The translations under genes were made by a program, and so were the position numbers. This document shows, piece after piece, positions 8,010 to 15,052 of a stretch of 33,840 nucleotides of DNA. Each line of letters begins with the position of its first letter. Position 1 is the stretch's first letter. The notes beneath the pieces were generated by a model. That model did not search any database. It had not been told where the DNA came from and worked only from the letters and a program-made list of their open reading frames with translations. The stretch comes from Gammaproteobacteria bacterium (GTDB lineage Bacteria; Pseudomonadota; Gammaproteobacteria; Pseudomonadales; Azotimanducaceae), in contig JAJFKA010000006.1 of NCBI GenBank assembly GCA_021773555.1, forward strand, positions 1 through 33,840. Direction: 5' to 3'.

Positions 8010-9172
8010 GACGAACTTCCCAGCGTGTAAGGCTCGACCGAGCGCCTGACGATATGCACGTGATCACCATCGGTGAGAAATGCGCCACCAGATTCTACGA
8101 TGGCGTCAGACGTCTGCACGCCTTCGAGAATTTCAATCCGGTTGGCAAAGCGCCGTCCGGTTCTGACCTTGCGCTGGGCGACTCGACCGTCTTCCTCGTC
8201 CACCAGAAAAACGTACTCGTAGCCATCGCGCTGAACGATCGTGGTCGAGGGCAGGGCAATACCAGAGCTTTCACCAACATTGATGTTTCCACCAGCATAC
8301 ATACCGCTTTTAGCGTGACTAATCTCTGCTTCATTCAGTGCAACAAAGGCAATCCCGGTGCGCGTAGTGGAATCAATCACCGGTGCTATCTGCCGGACTG
8401 TACCTGTCAGGTGTTTTCCGCTCGGCAGTGCGACCTCAGCAGCGTCGCCTACAGCAACGAGAGCAAGTGCAGCGGCCGTAAGCTCCGCGTGCCACTCCAG
8501 TCGATTTTGTCGAACCAGCCTGAACAGTTCCGTACCAGGCGCTACAACCATCCCCAATGTCGCGTGGCGAGCAGAAATGATTCCGTCGTCCGGGGCAATC
8601 ACGTGTGTATAGGAAAGGGTCAGCTGCTGTGCAACAAGTCTTGCACGAGCAAGATCGACCTGTGCTTTTGCGGTCTGTTCTGCGGTGAGTGCCTTGATGG
8701 AATCCTGTTTGCTCATCGCGTGCTTTGCGTCCAGTTCTCTGGCTCGCGATGCGTTAGCAACAGCTTCCACCAGACGAGCCTCGGCGTCTGCCAGTGCGGC
8801 CCGTTGCTGTGCCAGTACAGCCTTGATTTGAGCGGCGTCGAATCTAGCCAGTAGTTGGCCTGCGTTCACCTGATCGCCGACATCAACAAGCACCTCGGTG
8901 ATTCTTGCTCCCCCGATCTCGGCGTTTGCAGTCGCTTCCTGCCAGGGTGCGATAGCACCGCTGGCGGTCACGACTTCTGGCCAGACAACATTCGTTGGCT
9001 GAACAATCGACACGGTTAATGCAGCTGTTATGTTTGGTGCCATCGCGCTGTCGCTGGTCTGCGTCGATTCTTCGTCGCTACGCAAAGCGATAGAAGTAAC
9101 TGCACCAGCAAGCAGAACAATGACAAAGCCGATTGCGGTGATGCGTGATCTAAGCAGGTTCGCTATGGTCAC
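8006..9172 (-). CDS. RND efflux periplasmic adaptor subunit (membrane fusion protein, HlyD family)
   Basis: This 388-residue protein begins with a cytoplasmic stub and one membrane segment (ITAIGFVIVLLAGAVTSIAL). A lipoyl/barrel-sandwich half (ASGAIAPWQEATANAEIGG, VDVGDQVNAGQLLARFD), an alpha-helical hairpin rich in Ala and Gln at about 115-165, the second lipoyl half and a beta-barrel/membrane-proximal domain follow. This is the standard adaptor order. There is no lipobox, so it is anchored by the N-terminal helix. It starts with GTG inside the TetR stop (GTGA overlap) and ends inside the pump start, giving a tightly coupled three-gene operon. It bridges the pump and an outer-membrane channel. 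Confidence 0.94.
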   Translation of the reverse strand: MTIANLLRSRITAIGFVIVLLAGAVTSIALRSDEESTQTSDSAMAPNITAALTVSIVQPTNVVWPEVVTASGAIAPWQEATANAEIGGARITEVLVDVGDQVNAGQLLARFDAAQIKAVLAQQRAALADAEARLVEAVANASRARELDAKHAMSKQDSIKALTAEQTAKAQVDLARARLVAQQLTLSYTHVIAPDDGIISARHATLGMVVAPGTELFRLVRQNRLEWHAELTAAALALVAVGDAAEVALPSGKHLTGTVRQIAPVIDSTTRTGIAFVALNEAEISHAKSGMYAGGNINVGESSGIALPSTTIVQRDGYEYVFLVDEEDGRVAQRKVRTGRRFANRIEILEGVQTSDAIVESGGAFLTDGDHVHIVRRSVEPYTLGSSS

Positions 9173-9828
9173 TTCGGCTCCTCCTGTCGACGTTCCCGTT
9201 CGGCGTTGACTGCGCCGGACGCATGGGACACGAGTCGGATTACCGTCTCGTCCACTTCATGTTGAGATCCAATGAGGCCCGGTGTCAGGCGTTGCACAGT
9301 TGCTCGCTCCACATAAAAAACCATGGCCATTCCCAACAAAGTAAATGCCAGCTGGTGCACGCCGCTGTCAGCTGTTTCAAGCTCCAGGTGCAACGATAAG
9401 AAGCGGACAAGTTGCGCGTGATACAGACCGATGATACCTACCCGATCGGGTTCAAGCAGGCCGGAAGGTTCAACCTGCTCTCTGAGAAACAGAAGCCGTA
9501 ACTGGCTACTGCTTTCTGACGCGAGTACGAATCCCATCACATGCTGATAAAAAGCACTGAGGCCATCGATGAGGGAGGTGGTCGGGTCATCAAGTTCCGT
9601 GGGTAACTGGACTGCCTGCTCGGGAATCGTAAACAACTCTCGATACAAAGACGCCTTATCGCCGAAGTAGTAGTGGATGCTCGCCACGTTCACTTCCGCC
9701 AATTTGCAAATCTCCCGTGTGGACGCCTGGCCGTAGCCTTTTGCTGCGAACACTTTTGAGGCGGCCAGCACAATACGCTCTCGGGCGTCGCCCGCTGCTG
9801 TCGGTCCGATGGTTTTCCTGGATGTCAC
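9169..9828 (-). CDS. TetR-family regulator with CerR-like (DUF1956-type) ligand domain
   Basis: The N-terminal helix-turn-helix lies at about 36-56 (STREICKLAEVNVASIHYY) and is followed by FGDKASLYREL, the typical TetR junction. The C-terminal half resembles CerR/YbiH ligand-binding domains. The frame is open to a TTG at 9900, but a GTG at 9828 with AGGA a few bases upstream gives a family-typical 219-residue protein and is preferred here. It is the first gene of the RND operon and overlaps the adaptor by four bases, so it probably represses its own operon. The paired palindromes at 9901-9931 are plausible operators. Ligand unknown. Confidence 0.88.
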   Translation of the reverse strand: MTSRKTIGPTAAGDARERIVLAASKVFAAKGYGQASTREICKLAEVNVASIHYYFGDKASLYRELFTIPEQAVQLPTELDDPTTSLIDGLSAFYQHVMGFVLASESSSQLRLLFLREQVEPSGLLEPDRVGIIGLYHAQLVRFLSLHLELETADSGVHQLAFTLLGMAMVFYVERATVQRLTPGLIGSQHEVDETVIRLVSHASGAVNAERERRQEEPK

Positions 9829-9900
9829 GGCGATCCTGTTTTTAATAAACTGATGCGCATAGCGCGAGGAGGCTGACCTTAGCGCAAATTCTTCATTCAA

Positions 9901-9931
9901 TCAAGCAAGCGCTTGAATTAAGCGATCGCTT
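9901..9931. promoter_or_regulatory. Two adjacent palindromes, candidate TetR operators of the RND operon
   Basis: At 9901-9916 TCAAGC and GCTTGA form an inverted repeat around four bases. It contains the perfect 10-mer CAAGCGCTTG (9906-9915). Four bases after that is the perfect 12-mer AAGCGATCGCTT (9920-9931). Both lie upstream of the TetR-adaptor-pump operon, whose minus-strand promoter could be TTGATT-17-TAAGGT just downstream. Local autoregulators of this family usually bind such dyads. Binding is inferred. Confidence 0.55.
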
Positions 9932-9969
9932 CGGTCTGGTGAGACATGTTGCGGGTTTGAACCTTATCT

Positions 9970-9984
9970 GGGGCAGTCTGCCCC
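9970..9984. terminator. GC-rich hairpin after the beta-propeller gene (weak terminator candidate)
   Basis: GGGGCA-GTC-TGCCCC is a perfect six-base-pair stem with a three-base loop, 20 bp beyond the stop of the minus-strand propeller gene. No run of T follows on either strand, so it may be a weak or factor-dependent terminator, or an unrelated hairpin. Confidence 0.3.
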
Positions 9985-10003
9985 GGTTTGGTGGCCCAGC
10001 GGG

Positions 10004-11002
10004 TTAGCGCCAGGCAGCGACCGATAAGACGATCGGCATGCCTGTGCCGATTAATTGCCAACAGGCATCATCGGAAACTCTCCAGACTTCACCAGTATCC
10101 GTGCCAACGAACACGCTGCCGGGCTCCGTGGGATCAACGGTCAGGCCATGGAAATTCTCCCGGGCCGGGGAATGCGCCTGGTCACACAAAGAGCGCCAGG
10201 AATTCCCCTGATCGGTTGAACGGAACAACATGGCTTTAGCGCCGCCATCATCCCGGTAGTGAGAAAAAGCGGTCGGCGCGCTCGCGACTGTCAGGCCGTA
10301 AGGCGCACGATGATCAATACACATCGGACGTGAATAGCGAGGTGTTATACCGGCCCAGGCATACTGCCAGGTTGCTCCACCATCATTCGACCTGAATACG
10401 CCAGCATTTCCCTCGATCATCTCTGCGACACCATCCAGGCGGCCGTAGCCAGTGGACGCGAACAGGGTATCAGCCTCTTCGGGATGAGCACATAACATAT
10501 GCAGATCCGGATTATTACCGGGCAAGCTGAGGGTCCAGGTGTGACCACCATCGTCGGTGTTCATGATGCCGCCAACCTCGACACCCACCAGCATCTGCCG
10601 GGCATTGTCCTGGTTGATTACCAGCGCCCGGGCGCGGGCCGCGACGGGGGGATCGACCGGTATGCACCAGCGATCGGCGCCGGGGGCCGAGCGAAACGAA
10701 TCAATTTCGTGCCAGGTTTCGCCGTTATCATCACTTCTGAACAAACCGGCAGGCTGAGTTCCTGCATAAAGAATGCCGTCACTCGTCGCTCGTACCTGCC
10801 ATATTTCATGATCGGCCATTGCCGCTGCTGACCAGGTCTCGCCATCATCAGTTGAGCAGAAAAGACCAGCACCGGTCCCGGCAAAAATTCGCTTATTAAT
10901 TCTGACCAGTTCGCGCACGCCCCGACAGTCGAGCACAGGTCTGGGATCTGTATTTTCAGCAAGGGCGTAAACACCTTTGCCCGTTCCGGCAAGAATTGGC
11001 AT
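10004..11002 (-). CDS. Asp-box (BNR/sialidase-like) beta-propeller protein
   Basis: This 332-residue protein is built from repeated blades, each with an Asp-box. The copies are STDDGETW (50-57), SDDNGETW (90-97), NTDDGGHTW (148-156), SNDGGATW (205-212) and STDQGNSW (262-269), with AGTG/GVFRS strands between them. This is the pattern of BNR/VPS10-like propellers. The sialidase catalytic arginine triad and FRIP motif are not seen, so enzymatic sialidase activity is unlikely. No signal peptide is visible, so it may be cytoplasmic. AGGAG about 8 bases before the ATG supports the start. It stands alone between two divergently oriented units. Function unknown. Confidence 0.85.
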   Translation of the reverse strand: MPILAGTGKGVYALAENTDPRPVLDCRGVRELVRINKRIFAGTGAGLFCSTDDGETWSAAAMADHEIWQVRATSDGILYAGTQPAGLFRSDDNGETWHEIDSFRSAPGADRWCIPVDPPVAARARALVINQDNARQMLVGVEVGGIMNTDDGGHTWTLSLPGNNPDLHMLCAHPEEADTLFASTGYGRLDGVAEMIEGNAGVFRSNDGGATWQYAWAGITPRYSRPMCIDHRAPYGLTVASAPTAFSHYRDDGGAKAMLFRSTDQGNSWRSLCDQAHSPARENFHGLTVDPTEPGSVFVGTDTGEVWRVSDDACWQLIGTGMPIVLSVAAWR

Positions 11003-11229
11003 GGTTGTCTCTCCTGTAGGATCGAAGCGGGTTGGTCGAGCAGTTTATGTGACAGGTCTGTCCGTGACCCGATCGACAATTAACGGCTCACCCGGTTAGT
11101 CACATCTGCGGTGATAACCTGCGCCTCCTGCTATTCCGATTACATCAGCGCGTCCGCGTTGCAAACTAAAACATGGACGGGACAATCACGCAATATGACC
11201 GGGTAGTGAGGTAGCGCTCTTTTTACTTT

Positions 11230-11255
11230 GCTGACCATGGCCAGTCGTAGTCAGC
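11230..11255. promoter_or_regulatory. Inverted repeat upstream of the MATE gene
   Basis: GCTGAC at 11230-11235 and GTCAGC at 11250-11255 form a perfect 6-bp inverted repeat with a 14-bp spacer, 31 bp before the MATE start. It overlaps a TATGAT hexamer at about 11256-11261. It could be an operator, but a spacer this long also occurs by chance. The rest of 11003-11229 shows nothing I can name. Confidence 0.25.
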
Positions 11256-11286
11256 TATGATGCGAAATTGACAGCCAGGCACCCTG

Positions 11287-12672
11287 ATGAGTGAAACTGC
11301 GGTAGATAAATCGCCGGGTATTGTTCACGAGATTCGAAAACTCTTCCAACTCGCGCTGCCGCTGATGGGTGCTCAGTTAGCGCAGATGGGCATGGGTGTG
11401 ACCGATGCGGTCATGTCCGGACAATATAGTTCGGTGGATCTGGCAGGTGTGGCGCTGGGTGGCAGTGTTCTGTGGCCAGTGATGATGCTGATGATGGGAA
11501 TGATCCACGCGGTGACCCCAACGGTCTCACAGCTTAATGGTGCCAGGGAATATTCGGAAATAGGCGAGGTCATCAGGCAGGGATTGTGGATCGCGTTAGT
11601 GGGTGGTGTCACTGCGGCGTTGATCCTGAATTATATTGGCCCGGTGTATGCCTGGATGGATGTTGATCCGGCCGCAGCCGCGATATCAATTCCTTATCTG
11701 AAAATGACAGGTTTTGGCGTGCCTGCGTTGATGTGTTTTTTTTGTTTGCGGTTTCTTGCCGATGGCATTGGTTTCACGCGTCCGGCGATGCTGATTTCGG
11801 TCTGTGCATTGTTGCTGAAAATTCCGCTCAACTACATATTGATCTACGGCAAACTGGGGTTGCCCGAAATGGGTGGCGTTGGCTGTGGTGTTGCGCAGGC
11901 AATTATCATGTGGTTTCAACTTGCCCTGATTTTGCTGGTGGTAACCCGCAGGCGCTTTGTGGTGACCGGCTGGATGAGTCGATTCAGCTGGCCCGATGGC
12001 AGAAGAATCCAGGCACTGCTCATCATTGGACTTCCTATCGGCGCCACGATCTTCGCTGAGATGGGTTTGTTCTCACTGACAACTCTGCTGCTCGGAAGGT
12101 TTGGTGCCGGTGTCGTTGCTTCGCACAATATCGCAATGAACCTGAATGGTCTGGTGTTCATGCTGCCCCTGGCACTGGGAATGGCGGCAACCATCAGAAT
12201 TGGATTCAGGGTTGGCGCCGGAGAAGTCACCGGGGCGCGAACCACGGCTGCCATCGCCATCTGCGCCACGACGCTGGTGGCCGTGTCAGGATCACTGCTG
12301 ATCTTTTTTCTGCGCGCTCACCTGGTCAGCTTCTATACAAGCGAGGCGGCCGTGGTAGAGCTTTCTCAGACATTGTTGTTGTTCGTGGTTTTTTTCCTGC
12401 TGTTTGATGCGCTTCAGTCAACGGCGGTTGGTGCGCTCAGGGGTTATAAAGACACAAGGATACCCATGTGGATAGCGCTCTTTAGCTACTGGGTAGTCGG
12501 CCTGCCGCTGGAATGTATCCTTGGCTTTGGTCTGATCGGTGAGCCCATGGGTGTTTATGGCTTTTGGCTTGGCCTGGCCGGGGGCGTTGGCACTGCAGCA
12601 GTCCTGCTATCACTGCGTTTGTGGCGAGTGAGTGCGGACAGCGAAATGATTAGCAAGCTTTCGGGGAGATAA
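11287..12672 (+). CDS. MATE-family efflux transporter
   Basis: This 461-residue polytopic membrane protein has about twelve hydrophobic segments in two homologous halves, as in NorM/DinF-type MATE antiporters. Supporting pieces are LFQLALPLMGAQLAQMGMG with VTDAVMSGQYSSVDLAGVAL at the N terminus, GLPIGATIFAEMGLFSLTTL opening the second half, and the late LRGYKDTRIPM loop. Length is typical (440-480). It should export cationic compounds in exchange for Na+ or H+. Only a weak ribosome site precedes the ATG. It is a single gene, and its neighbours do not reveal a substrate. Confidence 0.93.
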   Translation: MSETAVDKSPGIVHEIRKLFQLALPLMGAQLAQMGMGVTDAVMSGQYSSVDLAGVALGGSVLWPVMMLMMGMIHAVTPTVSQLNGAREYSEIGEVIRQGLWIALVGGVTAALILNYIGPVYAWMDVDPAAAAISIPYLKMTGFGVPALMCFFCLRFLADGIGFTRPAMLISVCALLLKIPLNYILIYGKLGLPEMGGVGCGVAQAIIMWFQLALILLVVTRRRFVVTGWMSRFSWPDGRRIQALLIIGLPIGATIFAEMGLFSLTTLLLGRFGAGVVASHNIAMNLNGLVFMLPLALGMAATIRIGFRVGAGEVTGARTTAAIAICATTLVAVSGSLLIFFLRAHLVSFYTSEAAVVELSQTLLLFVVFFLLFDALQSTAVGALRGYKDTRIPMWIALFSYWVVGLPLECILGFGLIGEPMGVYGFWLGLAGGVGTAAVLLSLRLWRVSADSEMISKLSGR

Positions 12673-12743
12673 CGAAATTGGCAGGCGACCTTTGGAATCA
12701 GCCGATCGCTGAAGTATTAAACAGTCCCGATGTAAATTTGTCG

Positions 12744-12771
12744 TTGACATGGGACTATTAAATAGTAAAGT
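12744..12771 (+). promoter_or_regulatory. Sigma-70-like promoter with internal palindrome before the Rieske gene
   Basis: A consensus -35 TTGACA (12744-12749) is followed after 16 bp by TAAAGT (12766-12771), a partial -10. The spacer holds the perfect palindrome ACTATT-A-AATAGT (12754-12766), a natural site for a repressor. The -10 match is modest, so the exact start is uncertain. Confidence 0.45.
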
Positions 12772-12801
12772 TATTACTTTCTTATATTGGATGAAACTGC
12801 C

Positions 12802-14541
12802 ATGAATGCATCAACCAGTGCGATAAACGTCGCGACCCTGTTGGAATTGAGTGCCGGTCCACGGGTCGTCAGAGGACGAAACCACAATATTGTTGTATTC
12901 GAGGAAAATGGTAGCGTTTATGCGGTTGATAATCGCTGTCCGCATATGGGCTTCCCGCTGGACCGGGGTTCGGTCAAAGCAGGTATCCTGACCTGTCACT
13001 GGCATCAGGCACGATTTGATCTCGCCAGCGGTTGCACTTTCGATCTCTGGGCGGACGACGTGCTTAAATTCGAGACCTTCGTTGAAGATGGCATGGTATT
13101 GGTTTCGCCTGACCCCATGGAAATAAGAGGTGCTGATTTTTACAGGCGCAGGTTAATCCAGGGCATCGAACAGAACATAGGGCTCGTGCAGGCAAAAAGC
13201 CTGTTATCCCTGCTGGACATAGATGCTGATCCAAAGCCGCTGCTGGACGCGGTGGTCAGGTTCGCGGCGCAAAACCTGAATCAAATGAGCGAAGGATTGA
13301 TACGCCTTGGTTGTATAGCGAACCTGTTTCCAAAGTTGAGCAGTGATACTGCCTATCAGGGTTTACTCTATGCGACTCGCCAGATTTCTAACGAAACCGC
13401 GAGTGCGGTGCCATACCGGGGTAAGGATGCGCTCGGCGGTACTGACTATGACCATGACCAGCTAAAGGCGTGGTTACACCAGTGGGTCAGGACCCGCCAC
13501 ATGGACGGAGCGGAACGAACTCTGCTCACAGGATTGCAGCACTCAAACGATGAAGATCTGGCGGACCTGGTTTTCAGTGTCGCAAGTCAGCGGCTCTACG
13601 CCAACGGAGGTCATCTACTCGAGGATTGCAATAAGGTCTTCCAGCTTTCTGCATTGCTTGGAGCGGAGCAGGCACAGCGTCTTTACCCCTTGCTGGTCCG
13701 CGGACTAACGCAGGCACGCGGTGAGGAGGAAAGCACTAACTGGCATCACCCACTGGAACTCGTGGAGCCACTTGCCGCGATCGATGAACAGCTGCCGGGT
13801 ATCCTGGATCGAAATGACGGAACCGGTAAGCGACCGGATGACCTGTTGGCGATCCTGTTGGGTGAGGATCCCATCGCTATCATTACCGCGCTTAAGCAGG
13901 CACTGATCGAAAACGTCGCGCCAATGATACTGGCGCGCGAAGTGAGCTATGCGGCGGCTCTACGCCTGGCGAGATTCGCGATTTCGAATGAGGTGACCGA
14001 CTGGTTTAATCCCCAACACAGTTTTATTCATGCAAATGCTGCCTGGCAGGCAATTAATCGAAGCCCTTCGCCGGAGGTGGTTCGCACCCTGTTCCAGGCA
14101 GCGATGGCGGTCTACATGGACAGATTTTTGAATGTCCCCGCAGCCCGCCTGCCGTCGGAAAATAAAGCCGAGAGCACCTTACCATCCGGGCAGGCTGAGC
14201 TGCTTGAACTGCTCACAGCGCAACTGGATCAGCGGGCGAGCATTGACGATGCGGCGAATATTGTTAGTCGTTATATTTCCCTGAACCTGGACCTTGGTTT
14301 GTTGATCGACAGGCTGGCGCTTGCGACTGTCCGTGAAGATCTGGATTTTCATTGCCTGCAGGTGCTCGATGCCGCAACTGCACAGACCCGTCTCTGGGAC
14401 GATCAACAGGTGATTGAGAATATCATGGTGGGTGTGGTCAGAAATCTGGCGGCGCACTGCCCGACGCGCCGTGCCGGCCAGCAGACTGCTCGCATTGCCG
14501 CCAAACTTCAGCGTGGAGAACTGATTTACGAAGGCGGATGA
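12802..14541 (+). CDS. Rieske [2Fe-2S] domain protein with long helical C-terminal region
   Basis: Residues 1-105 form a complete Rieske domain. The cluster ligands are Cys46 and His48 in RCPHMGFPLDRG and Cys65 and His68 in TCHWHQARFDL. About 475 further residues are predicted by eye to be almost wholly alpha-helical and contain scattered His motifs (RTRHMDGAER, GGHLLEDC, TNWHHPLELVEPL, NPQHSFIHANAAW). I recognise no known Rieske oxygenase catalytic domain there: no 2-His-1-Asp iron site of the ring-hydroxylase type was identified. The pattern is faintly reminiscent of questin-oxidase-like (DUF4243) helical proteins, but that is only a guess. The frame opens with TTG at 12787; ATG at 12802 with GGAT upstream is preferred. 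Confidence 0.85.
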   Translation: MNASTSAINVATLLELSAGPRVVRGRNHNIVVFEENGSVYAVDNRCPHMGFPLDRGSVKAGILTCHWHQARFDLASGCTFDLWADDVLKFETFVEDGMVLVSPDPMEIRGADFYRRRLIQGIEQNIGLVQAKSLLSLLDIDADPKPLLDAVVRFAAQNLNQMSEGLIRLGCIANLFPKLSSDTAYQGLLYATRQISNETASAVPYRGKDALGGTDYDHDQLKAWLHQWVRTRHMDGAERTLLTGLQHSNDEDLADLVFSVASQRLYANGGHLLEDCNKVFQLSALLGAEQAQRLYPLLVRGLTQARGEEESTNWHHPLELVEPLAAIDEQLPGILDRNDGTGKRPDDLLAILLGEDPIAIITALKQALIENVAPMILAREVSYAAALRLARFAISNEVTDWFNPQHSFIHANAAWQAINRSPSPEVVRTLFQAAMAVYMDRFLNVPAARLPSENKAESTLPSGQAELLELLTAQLDQRASIDDAANIVSRYISLNLDLGLLIDRLALATVREDLDFHCLQVLDAATAQTRLWDDQQVIENIMVGVVRNLAAHCPTRRAGQQTARIAAKLQRGELIYEGG

Positions 14542-14643
14542 ACCTGCCCCTGACATAAACGTATGACCAAATCAGCGACGACTGACGGCCGGATTGAAAT
14601 ATACTGTGCAACTCCGGTTGTTCTCCTTTAGTGGATCGCTCAA

Positions 14644-15048
14644 ATGATTGAACAAGATGCTGTTATCGAAATACTCCGCAGGCTGTTTCATGGTGGTGTG
14701 ATGCGCCGTCTGCCAAAAAAACGCGGCGACGCGGAGGTGGTGATGGCGTTGTCATTGATCGGCCTTACCCGTGATGGAATCTTTGATGAGTCGGAAATTA
14801 ATATACATCTGTCAAGGTGGCTCGAAGACATCGCCTCCAGTACGGGATTCGATTATGTGACCCTACGACGTTACCTGGTTGATTATGGGTTCCTGCGCAG
14901 GGCGTCAGATGGAGTTGTTTATCGAATTCAAACTGAACGGATTGATGAAGTGATATCGCCTGGCTCAAAGTCGATCGAACCAAAGAGTATATTCGATGAA
15001 GTTCAGGCCGCGCGCGAGGAGCGACGGCGCCAGTTTCAGCAGCGTTGA
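14644..15048 (+). CDS. DUF2087 domain protein
   Basis: This 134-residue protein carries the DUF2087 pattern: a short N-terminal part (RRLPKKRGDAEVVM), then FDESEINIHLSRWLEDIA and DYVTLRRYLVDYGFLRR with a final Tyr-containing strand. DUF2087 is often found alone or fused to wHTH regulators such as ArsR-type proteins, and is thought to have a nucleic-acid-related role, but its activity is unproven. The C-terminal tail is basic and charged (AAREERRRQFQQR). It follows the Rieske gene by 102 bp on the same strand and ends 4 bp from the convergent molybdoenzyme gene. Confidence 0.78.
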   Translation: MIEQDAVIEILRRLFHGGVMRRLPKKRGDAEVVMALSLIGLTRDGIFDESEINIHLSRWLEDIASSTGFDYVTLRRYLVDYGFLRRASDGVVYRIQTERIDEVISPGSKSIEPKSIFDEVQAAREERRRQFQQR

Positions 15049-15052
15049 GTCG

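Noticed and set aside
7988-8854. Plus-strand open frame of 288 codons
   Set aside because: It lies antisense to the adaptor gene, has no family resemblance, and its Cys/Ser-rich composition is typical of a shadow frame.
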